Shown piece after piece: positions 7,746-17,533 of a stretch of DNA of 41,126 nucleotides. The stretch comes from Gammaproteobacteria bacterium (GTDB taxonomy: Bacteria; Pseudomonadota; Gammaproteobacteria; SZUA-229), in assembly GCA_029882395.1 (NCBI GenBank), contig JAOUKT010000025.1, positions 1 through 41,126 of the forward strand. The letters are read 5' to 3'. How positions within the stretch are numbered: the first letter of the stretch is position 1; the number at the start of each line of letters is the position of its first letter. A model generated the notes under the pieces. The model was not told where the DNA came from and searched no databases. It saw only the letters and a program-made list of their open reading frames with translations. Made by a program: the position numbers and the translations under genes.

Positions 7746-9599
7746 TTAAATCGATACTTTATTGATATTACGACGACCGTAAATCAAGTTAACGATTGCT
7801 CGCGTTCCCAGTATTGCCGTGAACATTGAGGTGATAATACCGATTGATAAAGTGATCGCAAAACCTTTAATAGGGCCTGTACCAAAACTGAAAAGCACGA
7901 TAGCTGCCAGTAACGTTGTAATATTGGCATCTGTAATGGTGCTCAACGCCTTGGCATAACCGGCATGTATACTCGCCTGAGGTGAATTACCGTTTCTTAT
8001 TTCTTCACGAATACGCTCAAAAATAAGTACATTGGCATCTACGGCCATACCAACGGTTAAAACGATACCGGCAATACCGGGTAAGGTTAATGTGGCTTGC
8101 AACATGGATAAAATAGCGAAAATCAGGATCAGGTTAAAGGTTAAAGCCAGATTCGCAACAATGCCGAATACCTTGTAATAAAACAGCATAAAGATCAGTA
8201 CGGCAATAAAACCAAGCATTACCGAATAGAAACCCCGGTCAATATTATCCTGACCTAAACTGGGACCCACCGTTCTTTCTTCAATAATCTCGACAGGCGC
8301 CCGTAATGCACCGGCGCGTAATAACAGCGCTAAATCACGCGCCTCAGTTGAATCGAGACCGGTAATCTGGAAGTTTTTACTAAAGGCACCACGGATGGTT
8401 GCAATATTGATGACTTCTTCGATGGTACGGCGTGTTTTAATGGTTTGACCATCAACTACCTTAGTGTCGACCTTGTTTTCAATAAACACCACCGCCATCG
8501 GGTCGCCGATATGATCACGGGTAGTATCACCCATTTTCTTCGCGCCTTTACCATCTAGTCGAATAGAAACAGCCGGTGAACCGGACTGCTGATCAATCGT
8601 AGAAGCGGCATCGTTGATCTGATCACCGGTGACAATGACGCGGCGTTTTAATAAGACCGGATCACCATTGCGCTCATGATACAGGCGACTTCCCAGTGGC
8701 GCGCGTCCAGTATTCTGAGCAGTTACCCAGTCTGAATAACTGCCTTCTGTTAAGCGGAACTCTAAGGTTGCCGTCGCACCCAGAATTTCTTTAGCGCGCG
8801 CAGTGTCCTGAACACCTGGCAATTGCACAACTATACGGTTTGTACCTTGCTGTTGTATCACCGGCTCGGCAACACCTAATTCATTAACCCGGTTTCGAAG
8901 TGTGGTGATGTTTTGCTGTAAGGCGGCTTTTTCTTCGTCACGGATCGCTTTCTCTGTCAGCTGACTGACAAGAAATACACCGTCTTTGTCATTTTCTTCA
9001 TAACGCAGGCCTTCAAATTCCTTTTTCATAGCGTCCAGAGCAGCGCTACGGTCATCGGCGTTTCTAAATTTAATGCTCATGGCGTTAGTCGCCTGAGTAA
9101 TTCCCAGATAACGGATCTTTTCACCGCGTAAAAAGCTTCGTGTTTCTGCGGTAAGGTCATCGATCTGACGGGCAATGGCCGCCTCCATGTCGACTTCCAT
9201 TAGAAAGTGTACGCCACCACGTAAATCAAGGCCAAGGTACATCGGTTGAGCGCCTAAAGCGGTTAACCAGGCTGGCGTGGCGGGTGCCAGATTTAAAGCG
9301 ATTATATGATCACGACTTAATGTTGACTTGATAATATCAGTGGCTTTTAACTGCTCATCCTCTGATTTAAAGCGAACCAGCAGTCGACCCTGTTCAATTG
9401 TGTAGGACATGGCTTTCAGGTCTTTCACTGATAAGGCGACTTCAATTTTACTTTGAGTCTCTTTATCAACCGCTGATGTGCGATGTGAAATCTGAACTGA
9501 CGGGTCTTCACCGTAGATATTTGGTAGCGAATAAAGACTACCCAGTACAACTACAACAAGCAGAAGTAAGTATTTCCATAAAGGATATTGGTTGATCAT
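7746..9599 (-). CDS. secD: Protein translocase subunit SecD
   Basis: 617 residues, matching the E. coli protein. It opens with a membrane helix (YLLLLVVVVLGSLYSLP), then the periplasmic P1 domain with 'YLGLDLRGGVHFLMEVD' and 'LRNRVNELGVAEPVIQQQG' plus 'RIVVQLPGVQD'. The C-terminal half holds the membrane bundle with 'LTVGMAVDANVLIFERIREE', the SecD signature carrying the aspartate used in proton-driven function, and 'DANITTLLAAIVLFSFGTGPIKGFA'. It lies between yajC (27-base gap) and secF (12-base gap) in the standard order. Nothing looks damaged or fused. Confidence 0.98.
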   Translation of the reverse strand: MINQYPLWKYLLLLVVVVLGSLYSLPNIYGEDPSVQISHRTSAVDKETQSKIEVALSVKDLKAMSYTIEQGRLLVRFKSEDEQLKATDIIKSTLSRDHIIALNLAPATPAWLTALGAQPMYLGLDLRGGVHFLMEVDMEAAIARQIDDLTAETRSFLRGEKIRYLGITQATNAMSIKFRNADDRSAALDAMKKEFEGLRYEENDKDGVFLVSQLTEKAIRDEEKAALQQNITTLRNRVNELGVAEPVIQQQGTNRIVVQLPGVQDTARAKEILGATATLEFRLTEGSYSDWVTAQNTGRAPLGSRLYHERNGDPVLLKRRVIVTGDQINDAASTIDQQSGSPAVSIRLDGKGAKKMGDTTRDHIGDPMAVVFIENKVDTKVVDGQTIKTRRTIEEVINIATIRGAFSKNFQITGLDSTEARDLALLLRAGALRAPVEIIEERTVGPSLGQDNIDRGFYSVMLGFIAVLIFMLFYYKVFGIVANLALTFNLILIFAILSMLQATLTLPGIAGIVLTVGMAVDANVLIFERIREEIRNGNSPQASIHAGYAKALSTITDANITTLLAAIVLFSFGTGPIKGFAITLSIGIITSMFTAILGTRAIVNLIYGRRNINKVSI

Positions 9600-9626
9600 T
9601 TTTCCGGTCTTTACAGCTAGAGGTTA

Positions 9627-9965
9627 TTATTTAAGGTCTTTGATAGTGCCTTTAGGCATTAATGTACCAACCATATTTTTTTGAACATTGATCACGATAT
9701 CTTTGCTGATTTCCAGACTGATAAAGTTCTCTTTAACGTCAACAACTTTGCCCAATACGCCACCTGAAGTCACTACTTCATCGCCTTTAGCAATCGCCTC
9801 GACCATTTGACGATGCTCTTTAGCACGCTTGCTCTGAGGGCGGATCAGGAAGAAATAAAATAAGACAACAAGACCGATTGGCAGCAGCAGACCCATGATC
9901 GGATCACCTTGTTGTGCGGTTTGTGCTGCGCCTTCTGCTAGTGCATCAGAGATAAAGAAGTTCAT
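9627..9965 (-). CDS. yajC: Preprotein translocase subunit YajC
   Basis: 112 residues, typical length. It has a single membrane helix ('IMGLLLPIGLVVLFYFFLIRP') followed by the family hallmark 'RPQSKRAKEHRQMV' and a small SH3-like cytoplasmic domain ('KGDEVVTSGGVLGKVVDVKENFISLEI'). YajC joins SecDF as an accessory complex of the Sec translocon. Start is the ATG at 9965, preceded by a good ribosome site (GAGGAATTAAA then ATG). The 130-base gap to tgt holds a near-consensus promoter (10012-10039), so yajC-secD-secF may also be transcribed apart from queA-tgt. Confidence 0.97.
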   Translation of the reverse strand: MNFFISDALAEGAAQTAQQGDPIMGLLLPIGLVVLFYFFLIRPQSKRAKEHRQMVEAIAKGDEVVTSGGVLGKVVDVKENFISLEISKDIVINVQKNMVGTLMPKGTIKDLK

Positions 9966-10011
9966 TTTAATTCCTCAAAGGTAAATTCTATTTATTACAT
10001 AATCGCGCCGT

Positions 10012-10039
10012 ATTATGACATAAGGCGCACGCTTGTCAT
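10012..10039 (-). promoter_or_regulatory. Candidate internal promoter ahead of yajC
   Basis: On the minus strand ATGACA (10034-10039), 16 bases, then CATAAT (10012-10017): each hexamer is one base off the sigma-70 consensus. A GCGCC/GGCGC inverted repeat overlaps the spacer and the -10. It lies in the only sizeable gap inside the queA-secF run. Confidence 0.5.
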
Positions 10040-10096
10040 GATTTATTTATTGATAAATAACGCGTTTTTGGCAAAACCGGGGATTTGCATCAATGA

Positions 10097-11227
<1,131 letters not shown>

Positions 11228-11230
11228 TTA

Positions 11231-12253
11231 CTATTTGTGGTTACAGGCTTCAATATACATTGCATCACCATAACTGAAAAAACGGTATTTTTCGGCGACA
11301 GCATGTTGATAGGCTTTTTTCATGGTTTCATAACCAGCTAAAGCACTCACCAGCATTAATAATGTAGATTCAGGTAAATGAAAATTGGTAATTAATGCGT
11401 CGATCACCTTGAACTGGTAGCCGGGATAAATAAAGATATCAGTGTCACCGGCAAAGGCTTTAATCTCACCTTCAGAAGCTGCTGATTCAAGGCTTCTGAC
11501 TGAGGTTGTGCCAACCGCTATCACGCGGCCGCCTCGTTGATGACAGGCTTTAACCTTGGCGGCTGTCTGTTCTGATACCTCAATGTATTCACTGTGCATC
11601 TGATGATCCAGGATATTATCCACCCTTACTGGCTGAAACGTACCCGCACCGACATGCAGCGTTACCTCGGTGCTGTCGATGCCCTTCAACTTAATCGCTT
11701 CTAACATCGCCTGGTCAAAATGCAAGCCCGCAGTGGGGGCCGCGACTGCACCCGGTACGCTGCCATAAACCGTTTGATAGCGATTAAAATCGCTGTCTTC
11801 ATCGTCACGTTCAATATAGGGAGGCAAAGGGATGTGGCCATACTGATCTAGGGCTTCTAATAACGCACAGTTAAAACTTAACGTAAATAAAGCCCCTTCT
11901 CTGCCAGTAACACGGGCGCTCAATGCGTCATTAATGATTAAATGAGCGCCCGCCTTAGGTGCTTTACTGGCCTTGATATGTGCTAATGCCGTCTGGGAAG
12001 ATACAATGCGCTCGATTAATATTTCAATTTTGCCGCCTGTGGACTTTTGACCGTATAAGCGGGCCGGAATGACCTGAGTATTGTTAAATACCAGCAAATC
12101 GCCAGGATTTATAAACTCCAGAATGTTTTTAAAAGCCTGATCAGCCAGCTCCTCGCCTTTCACCACTAGCAAACGGCTATCGGCGCGGTGTTTAAGCGGA
12201 AACTGAGCGATCAACTCAGCAGGTAGTTCGTATTTAAAATCAGATGTTTTCAT
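11231..12253 (-). CDS. queA: S-adenosylmethionine:tRNA ribosyltransferase-isomerase (QueA)
   Basis: 340 residues, the normal length range. QueA transfers and rearranges the ribosyl part of SAM onto preQ1 already in tRNA, giving epoxyqueuosine. Conserved blocks are '[26 protein letters not shown]', '[20 protein letters not shown]', '[10 protein letters not shown]', '[16 protein letters not shown]', '[15 protein letters not shown]', 'HSEYIEVS', '[15 protein letters not shown]' and '[34 protein letters not shown]'. It is the first gene of the queA-tgt-yajC-secD-secF run. Upstream, the long hairpin at 12318-12357 separates it from the DUF1269-like gene on the same strand. Confidence 0.98.
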   Translation of the reverse strand: MKTSDFKYELPAELIAQFPLKHRADSRLLVVKGEELADQAFKNILEFINPGDLLVFNNTQVIPARLYGQKSTGGKIEILIERIVSSQTALAHIKASKAPKAGAHLIINDALSARVTGREGALFTLSFNCALLEALDQYGHIPLPPYIERDDEDSDFNRYQTVYGSVPGAVAAPTAGLHFDQAMLEAIKLKGIDSTEVTLHVGAGTFQPVRVDNILDHQMHSEYIEVSEQTAAKVKACHQRGGRVIAVGTTSVRSLESAASEGEIKAFAGDTDIFIYPGYQFKVIDALITNFHLPESTLLMLVSALAGYETMKKAYQHAVAEKYRFFSYGDAMYIEACNHK

Positions 12254-12317
12254 AGCGCGGCGATATTATCACAATCAATAATACTAAAGTGTGCTTTTTA
12301 GCCGCTGTGTCGTTCTA

Positions 12318-12357
12318 AACAACAAGCTCAATAGCTGAGGCTACCGAGCTTGTTGTT
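12318..12357. terminator. Long hairpin between the DUF1269-like gene and queA
   Basis: Twelve-base perfect arms (AACAACAAGCTC and GAGCTTGTTGTT) enclose an inner TAGC-GCTA stem. It follows the DUF1269-like stop by 18 bases on the minus strand. Only short T-runs adjoin it, so termination efficiency is uncertain. It may also work as a processing or stability hairpin. Confidence 0.6.
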
Positions 12358-12374
12358 TTAAGCCCGTATTGAGG

Positions 12375-12884
12375 TTACGGGAATACCGGTAATGAAGCTT
12401 CAACACCATGATCAACTGCTTCGGGGTGCAGGTTTTTAATCATCTCTTCTATTTCAGTTACACGACTTCTTTTAACGTCGACAATTAATAACAAATTGCC
12501 TGCGTTTAGCGAAGGCATGAACGATTTTAGCTGGCTATTGGGTACATCCACACCAATCATGCCAGCAATCCAGGCTCCTATGCCGCCGCCTGCAAGGCAA
12601 ATTGCCAGAATCGCAAAACCACCGACTTCCAGCCCTGCCGACTGAAAACTATAGGCCAGAATACCGGCAAATAAACCGGTACCGCCGCCAATGGTTATGC
12701 CTCTTTCGACAGCCGGTACAAAATCACTTTTTTGCAATAGGTTGGCCTGAGGCAAATCTCTCGGCACTTCGTCATTTTTTGCCATGACATGCATGTGCTT
12801 TTCTTCAATTCTTGCAACAAGCAGTTCATTGACAATCGTGCGACAACTTTGGACGGTGGGTATAACAAAATAAAGTCTTTGCAT
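12375..12884 (-). CDS. DUF1269-like small membrane protein
   Basis: 169 residues. The N-terminal part ('MQRLYFVIPTVQSCRTIVNELLVARIEEKHMHVMAK', then 'LPQANLLQKSDFVPAVERG') is a small alpha/beta region in which LLQKSDFVPA is a recognisable conserved block. A glycine-rich double membrane hairpin follows ('GGGTGLFAGILAY', 'GGFAILAICLAGGGIGAWIAGMIG'), resembling glycine-zipper proteins. The C-terminus returns to a soluble strand-helix ('NAGNLLLIVDVKRSRVTEIEEMI'). No biochemical role is established for the family as far as I know. The start ATG at 12884 has an excellent ribosome site (AGGAGAAGG). It is a stand-alone gene. Confidence 0.75.
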   Translation of the reverse strand: MQRLYFVIPTVQSCRTIVNELLVARIEEKHMHVMAKNDEVPRDLPQANLLQKSDFVPAVERGITIGGGTGLFAGILAYSFQSAGLEVGGFAILAICLAGGGIGAWIAGMIGVDVPNSQLKSFMPSLNAGNLLLIVDVKRSRVTEIEEMIKNLHPEAVDHGVEASLPVFP

Positions 12885-13117
12885 TGGCCTTCTCCTTCAT
12901 CGTTGTAAATATAAACAAGGTATTTGTTTATATTTTGCATGAACTTTCGTTCAATGCTTTTATATCCAGACTAACTGGAATTTAAAAACGATTCTGTTGC
13001 TTGCGATAGCCCGCTAGTTTTATATTTATTATCTGTTGTAAATGTTTGTAGACTAACTTAGGTATTAATCACTGGAAATGAGATATTATTATACTGTAGA
13101 GCATTAGGAAGGCAATT

Positions 13118-13177
13118 ATGCGGCTTAATTCAATGACTTTAATTCAAATATTTTATTTCACACATCAAAATAGATAA
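13118..13177 (+). CDS. Possible 19-residue small ORF
   Basis: ATG at 13118 follows TAGGAAGG with a five-base spacing, an unusually good ribosome site for an intergenic region. The product would begin MRLNSMTLIQIFYF and end at TAA 13175-13177. No family is recognisable, and short ORFs of this size occur by chance, so this is only a candidate small protein or leader peptide upstream of the PstS-like gene. Confidence 0.18.
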   Translation: MRLNSMTLIQIFYFTHQNR

Positions 13178-13327
13178 TAGGCTTGTGGCCAAAAGCCATT
13201 CAAGGCTCTGAATAAGAAATTCGTGTTATTAACGAAACCCCCTGCAACAACAAAAAAAAGACTTATATTGCTATATATATCAACTGCTTAAAAACCATAG
13301 CTCTAGTACAGTTTTGCTTATCTCTTC

Positions 13328-13358
13328 TAAGTATTATATGATTTGAAGATAATACTTA
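13328..13358. promoter_or_regulatory. Inverted repeat just upstream of the PstS-like gene
   Basis: Ten-base perfect arms, TAAGTATTAT and ATAATACTTA, are separated by 11 bases. The right arm ends 13 bases before the first candidate ATG. It could be an operator or an mRNA hairpin that limits ribosome access. There is no T-run for termination. Confidence 0.5.
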
Positions 13359-13371
13359 TAAATATCAACAA

Positions 13372-14295
13372 ATGGACATTTACATGAATATACGCCGCTA
13401 TTTCATTAAATTGATGATTATCAATATCATCCTGATCTTCTCTTTCTCAGCACAAGCTAAAACCGCAGATACTTCCAGCGATATTATTTGGGCCGGGTGT
13501 GGAATTACTAAAAAGGCCTTTATGTCTGAATTAGCTAAAGCTTATACAGCTAAAACAGGTGTGGTTGTACAGATACAGGGAGGCGGTGCGACTAAAGGCA
13601 TACGTAATGCTGCGAAAGGGGCCATTGACATTGGCGGAGCTTGCAGGGCAACACTACCTAATCACCACGAAGAACGAAACGCCTACCAGATCCCGGTAGC
13701 ATGGGATGCGCTTGTCGTTGTCGTAAATAAAGACAACCCGGTAAACAGCATCACCTTTAAAGAACTTCAAAAAATTTACATCGGTAAAATCACAAACTGG
13801 AAAGAACTGGGAGGCAATGATGCTCCGATTGAGCTTTATATACGTAAAGGCAAATTTTCTGGTGTGGGCCGCACTTTAAGAGAACTGGTGTTTGCCAACT
13901 ACGAACAGGACTTCAAAGCAAAATATAGCGTCAAATCATCCGGCCCTCTTGAAAAAGGCGTGGTTAAAAACCTACACGGTATAGGCACTACCGGCATCAG
14001 CAGCGCAAAACGTAGAGATTTGAAAATATTAAAGCTCGATGACAAAGAGCCTTCTTATGAAAATATTAAAAATGGAGAGTACCTGCTTTATCGGCCTCTT
14101 TACCTTGTTACCAAAGGCCCAAGAAACAGCGAAGAAAAGGTCAAAAAATTTATCAGTTTTGCTCTCAGCAGAGAGGGCAAGGCCATTATAAGAAAAGCCG
14201 GCACAGTGCCCTATGCCGACGCCATGTCACTTGTTATGAAACAACTGCAGCAATATAAAAGAGCCAGAGATTCTGGAATTTTTTCAAATAATTAG
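13372..14295 (+). CDS. PstS-like periplasmic substrate-binding protein
   Basis: 307 residues. A signal peptide (LMIINIILIFSFSAQA) is followed by a PBP-like domain of the phosphate-binding type: 'AYTAKTGVVVQIQGGGATKGIRNAAKGAIDIGGACRA', 'VVVVNKDNPVNSITFKELQKIYIGKITNWKELGG', 'SGVGRTLRELVF', 'HGIGTTGISSAKRRDLKIL' and 'YRPLYLVTKG'. These match PstS-family proteins that bind phosphate or related oxyanions. No pstC, pstA or pstB is nearby; instead CheY-like, CheC-like and hybrid-kinase genes follow, so a sensing role is inferred. Neither start has a strong ribosome site; the ATG at 13384 (MNIRRYF) is slightly better placed, with TGGA about eight bases upstream. Ligand specificity is not known. Confidence 0.82.
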   Translation: MDIYMNIRRYFIKLMIINIILIFSFSAQAKTADTSSDIIWAGCGITKKAFMSELAKAYTAKTGVVVQIQGGGATKGIRNAAKGAIDIGGACRATLPNHHEERNAYQIPVAWDALVVVVNKDNPVNSITFKELQKIYIGKITNWKELGGNDAPIELYIRKGKFSGVGRTLRELVFANYEQDFKAKYSVKSSGPLEKGVVKNLHGIGTTGISSAKRRDLKILKLDDKEPSYENIKNGEYLLYRPLYLVTKGPRNSEEKVKKFISFALSREGKAIIRKAGTVPYADAMSLVMKQLQQYKRARDSGIFSNN

Positions 14296-14322
14296 TCTAT
14301 AAGTAATGATGCATTGTAAGGT

Positions 14323-14328
14323 TATAAT
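14323..14328 (+). promoter_or_regulatory. Candidate -10 element ahead of the CheY-like gene
   Basis: A perfect TATAAT lies 31 bases upstream of the start codon, in the 64-base gap after the PstS-like gene. No good -35 hexamer is seen at the right spacing. It raises the possibility that the three signalling genes have their own promoter. Confidence 0.3.
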
Positions 14329-14359
14329 ATTTATCACTTTTATTTAAAAGCGAGCCCCG

Positions 14360-14728
14360 ATGTCTAAAGCTAAAAGCCTATTAATTGTTGATGACAGTAA
14401 AGTATCCAGGATGATGTTAATTGCAATGCTAAAAGATCTGCATCCTGACTGGATTGTAGAGGAATCGGCAAATGCTGAACAAGCTCTGCAAGTTAATAAA
14501 CAAAAAGATTTCGATTTTTACTCTGTCGACTTTAATATGCCAGGCAAAAATGGCCTTGAACTCATTGCTGAGTTTAAAAATAACAAACCCAGTGCTAAAT
14601 ACGCATTACTAACAGCCAATATTCAGGAACACATTCAAAAAAGTGCTGCTGAAATGGGTGCCAAATGCATTAACAAACCCATCACAGATACCAGCATCAG
14701 TATTATGTTGAACTATTTTAATGGATAA
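14360..14728 (+). CDS. CheY-like single-domain response regulator
   Basis: 122 residues, a receiver domain alone. Acidic pocket Asp11-Asp12 lies in 'LLIVDDSKVSRMML', the phospho-acceptor is Asp57 in 'FDFYSVDFNMPGKNG', with Thr85 ('ALLTAN') and Lys106 ('INKPI'). All residues needed for phosphoryl transfer are present. There is no output domain, so it should act by protein contact as CheY does, or pass phosphate on. Its stop overlaps the CheC-like start by eight bases, so the two are translationally coupled. The hybrid kinase two genes downstream is the natural donor and the CheC-like protein the natural phosphatase; both are inferred from context. Confidence 0.92.
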   Translation: MSKAKSLLIVDDSKVSRMMLIAMLKDLHPDWIVEESANAEQALQVNKQKDFDFYSVDFNMPGKNGLELIAEFKNNKPSAKYALLTANIQEHIQKSAAEMGAKCINKPITDTSISIMLNYFNG

Positions 14729-15335
14729 GATCCCGCAGATGGATGAACTTGAGCTGGATCTGCTCAATGAGATTTTTAATGTAGGGGTGGGTAATGCTGC
14801 GGCATCACTAAGCCAGATGGTTAAGCAGGAGATCAAACTGTCGGTACCTGAAATTGATTTTTTAACGTCTGATCAACTGATAAAGGTGTTAGGACAGGAC
14901 AAACTTCTTTGCAGTGTATCGCAGAAAGTCAGCGGCCCGCTCGTTGCGCAGTCGATTCTTTTATTCCCTGATGTAGACAGCCTTGAAATTGTCAGAAAAA
15001 TGCTGGGTAACCAGATTTCAGATGCCGGCATCGCCGAGCTTCAAAATGAAGCCATGACTGAAATCGGCAATATTGTATTAAATGCATGCATTGGTTCTTT
15101 ATCTGAAGCATTTTCACAAACATTTATTATTGACCTGCCTGAATTCGAGAGAGCCATACCTGCAATATTATTAGAATCCAGGCAATTGAGCAGCGATAGT
15201 TTTATTTTATTTATTAGAATTGAGCTAAGCCTCAGCGAAAGTAAAATCACCGGTTACCTGGCATTTTTAATTGGTGGCGCTTCTTTTTCTATATTACAAA
15301 AGAGCCTTAATAAAACATTAAGCTCACTTATCTAA
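14721..15335 (+). CDS. CheC-like phosphatase
   Basis: 204 residues of the CheC/CheX/FliY phosphatase family, which removes phosphate from CheY-type receivers. Two active-site helices are readable. Site 1 is Asp13-x3-Glu17-x2-Asn20 with Pro43 exactly 23 residues later, a full match to the D/S-x3-E-x2-N-x22-P signature. Site 2 has Glu110-x3-Glu114-x2-Asn117 with Pro140 at the same spacing. Conserved 'FNVGVGNAAASLSQMV' and 'TEIGNIVLNACIGSLSE' surround them. It overlaps the receiver gene by eight bases and lies three bases before the hybrid kinase gene. No chemoreceptor or flagellar gene is in the window, so the target is most simply the adjacent receiver. Confidence 0.88.
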   Translation: MDKIPQMDELELDLLNEIFNVGVGNAAASLSQMVKQEIKLSVPEIDFLTSDQLIKVLGQDKLLCSVSQKVSGPLVAQSILLFPDVDSLEIVRKMLGNQISDAGIAELQNEAMTEIGNIVLNACIGSLSEAFSQTFIIDLPEFERAIPAILLESRQLSSDSFILFIRIELSLSESKITGYLAFLIGGASFSILQKSLNKTLSSLI

Positions 15336-15338
15336 TCG

Positions 15339-16928
15339 ATGAGTGATATCACCAGCCTTTTTCAGAGCCTCTCTCAATGCCTTGATCTCGGTATAATCGG
15401 TGTGGATCAAAACAAACGAATCATCATCTATAACAAATGGGTAGCAGAGCGTTCAGCTATTACTGAAAGCAATGCACTTGGAAAAGAGCTGTCAGAGATT
15501 TTTCCCGACATTAATGCAACAAGACTGCTAACAACCATAGATGATGCCCTTAAACACGGATTGCCTGCCATCGTATCAAACGTGTTTAACCGCACCCCTC
15601 TGCCGCTTTATAATAATGCAAAAAAAACAGAAAGAATTAATCAGAACATTAATATAATTCCGATTAAAAATGAAAACGTTCAGTACTGTATAATCCAGAT
15701 AAATGATATTTCTGCATCCGTCGACCGAGAAAAAGCATTAGAACAGCAGGTCCGCGAAAGAAAGGAAATTGAACAAGAGTTAAGAATTACCTTACGTAAA
15801 CTAGAAGATGCATCAAAGATAAAAGGTGAATTTCTGGCTTCCATGAGCCATGAAATCAGGACCCCGATTAATGGCATTATCGGGGTAACTAGACTACTGA
15901 AAGACACTTCTCCTAGCAGCCAGCAGTCTGAGTTTCTCGACATTATTGATAATTCAGTGCAATTATTGTTGACTGTAATCAACGATATTCTTGATTTTTC
16001 AAAACTCGAGGCGGGCAAGTTAAGCTTGCATGAAGTAGAGTTTGATCTTGAGAAAACCCTTAATGATGTCATTGCCCTGGTAAAGCCAAGCCTTGAATGT
16101 AAAAACCTTAAGATTTCAAACTTCATTGATAACAAGCTTGAGCTTTCATACCTTGGTGATGATAACCGCATTAAGCAAGTGATTCTGAACCTCATTTCAA
16201 ATGCGATTAAATTCACTGACAATGGTGAAATCAAAGTAGCCAGTCAGCTGATTAAGGCAAATGAACATTCAGCCATAATAAAAATTTCAATAAGCGACAC
16301 CGGTATCGGTATAGATACTCAAACTCAGGAATTATTGTTTGATAAGTTTACCCAGGCTGACTCATCAACCACCAGAAAATACGGTGGCACCGGTTTGGGC
16401 CTTGCCATTAGCAAGAATATTATTGAATTGATGCACGGTAGCATCGGTGTTGAAAGCACACCCGGGCAAGGCTCGACATTCTGGATTAACGTGGAATTGA
16501 AACGCAATAACAAAAAGCCTGTTAAGGCCACTGTCATTAAAAAAGACAAAGCCGCTAAGCAGTCATTTTCTGGCAAGGTACTTCTGGTTGAAGATGTTGT
16601 AGTCAATCAGCTCATAGCCAAGTCTTTTTTGAAAAATATCGGCTTTAATGTTGTTATTGCAAACAATGGACAGGAAGCACTGGATATGTGTGCAGATCAA
16701 GAATTCAAACTCATCTTCATGGATTGCCAGATGCCGGTTATGGATGGCTTTGATGCCACACGTCATATACGCGAAATGGAATCAGATCAGCGCACACCTA
16801 TTATTGCGCTGACCGCACTGGCTATGAAAGATGATGCACAGTTATGTTTTGATGCCGGCATGGATGATTACATTACCAAGCCTTATGAGCTTTCCGACCT
16901 GATAACATGTATAGAAAAATGGGTTTAA
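15339..16928 (+). CDS. PAS-containing hybrid histidine kinase with receiver domain
   Basis: 529 residues, no membrane helix. Order: PAS-like sensor (about 8-125: '[21 protein letters not shown]'), a coiled coil (about 128-160), a HisKA dimerisation helix with the phospho-His in '[18 protein letters not shown]' (near 170), a HATPase domain with N box '[16 protein letters not shown]', G1 'ISDTGIGI' and G2 'GTGLGLAIS', then a C-terminal receiver with '[14 protein letters not shown]', phospho-Asp near 461 in '[20 protein letters not shown]', and 'YITKPYE'. Being soluble, it must read the PstS-like protein indirectly if at all, or sense a cytoplasmic signal through PAS. Its TAA and the stop of convergent msrA share the palindrome TTAA. 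Confidence 0.94.
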   Translation: MSDITSLFQSLSQCLDLGIIGVDQNKRIIIYNKWVAERSAITESNALGKELSEIFPDINATRLLTTIDDALKHGLPAIVSNVFNRTPLPLYNNAKKTERINQNINIIPIKNENVQYCIIQINDISASVDREKALEQQVRERKEIEQELRITLRKLEDASKIKGEFLASMSHEIRTPINGIIGVTRLLKDTSPSSQQSEFLDIIDNSVQLLLTVINDILDFSKLEAGKLSLHEVEFDLEKTLNDVIALVKPSLECKNLKISNFIDNKLELSYLGDDNRIKQVILNLISNAIKFTDNGEIKVASQLIKANEHSAIIKISISDTGIGIDTQTQELLFDKFTQADSSTTRKYGGTGLGLAISKNIIELMHGSIGVESTPGQGSTFWINVELKRNNKKPVKATVIKKDKAAKQSFSGKVLLVEDVVVNQLIAKSFLKNIGFNVVIANNGQEALDMCADQEFKLIFMDCQMPVMDGFDATRHIREMESDQRTPIIALTALAMKDDAQLCFDAGMDDYITKPYELSDLITCIEKWV

Positions 16929-17533
16929 GCCCCGCTTTCTCTGTATCTGATATGCGTACCACCAAGCCCACAATAGCCTGCCGGGTTCTTTGCTAAATAT
17001 TGCTGATGATATTCCTCAGCATAATAAAATACATCTGCCATTAAAATCTCAGTTGTTATTTTGCTAAAGCCGCCTTCATTTAAACACATCTGGTAATTAT
17101 CCCTTGATGTTAAAGCCGATTGCATCTGAGCATCATCATCAACATATATTCCTGATCGATATTGAGAGCCCCGGTCATTACCCTGGCGCATGCCCTGAGT
17201 AGGATCGTGTGACTCCCAGAAGCGTATCAACAGCTCATTGGTTGACACTCTATGCTCGTCATACACAAGCAGCACCGCTTCATTATGGCCTGTCAGGCCT
17301 GTGCAAACTTGTTGATAGCTTGGGTCAGGGTTTTTGCCACCGATGTAACCTACCGCTGTCGTATAGACACCCGGTATAGGCCAGAAACACTTCTCAGCTC
17401 CCCAAAAACAGCCCATACCCAACACCAGCTGCTTATGATGAGCAGGAAATGGCGGCTTCATGTCTGAACCATTGACAAAATGCATTGCTGAAATAATCAT
17501 TTCAGCGGAATTATCTTCTGATAGCTCATTCAT
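16925..17533 (-). CDS. msrA: Peptide methionine-S-sulfoxide reductase
   Basis: 202 residues from the chosen ATG. MsrA reduces the S form of methionine sulfoxide in oxidised proteins. The catalytic Cys42 lies in '[16 protein letters not shown]'; '[32 protein letters not shown]', '[26 protein letters not shown]' and '[19 protein letters not shown]', with the likely resolving cysteine, are all typical. An in-frame GTG lies three codons upstream (17542), but the ATG at 17533 has AAGGG at proper spacing and is preferred. The gene is monocistronic by orientation, convergent with the hybrid kinase (stops overlap by four bases) and divergent from the 64-residue orphan. Confidence 0.96.
   Translation of the reverse strand: MNELSEDNSAEMIISAMHFVNGSDMKPPFPAHHKQLVLGMGCFWGAEKCFWPIPGVYTTAVGYIGGKNPDPSYQQVCTGLTGHNEAVLLVYDEHRVSTNELLIRFWESHDPTQGMRQGNDRGSQYRSGIYVDDDAQMQSALTSRDNYQMCLNEGGFSKITTEILMADVFYYAEEYHQQYLAKNPAGYCGLGGTHIRYRESGA

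Larger units (their letters stand above)
12885..13371. other. AT-rich intergenic region ahead of the PstS-like cluster
   Basis: About 490 bases with no gene I can support. It contains a possible 19-residue ORF at 13118-13177 behind a strong ribosome site (TAGGAAGG), small GGCT/AGCC inverted repeats near 13180-13215, and a large inverted repeat at 13328-13358 just upstream of the next start codon. Confidence 0.5.

Noticed and set aside
15680..16766. Minus-strand ORFs of 67-184 codons within the hybrid kinase gene
   Set aside because: The plus-strand frame has complete PAS, HisKA, HATPase and receiver motifs; the antisense frames are shadows.
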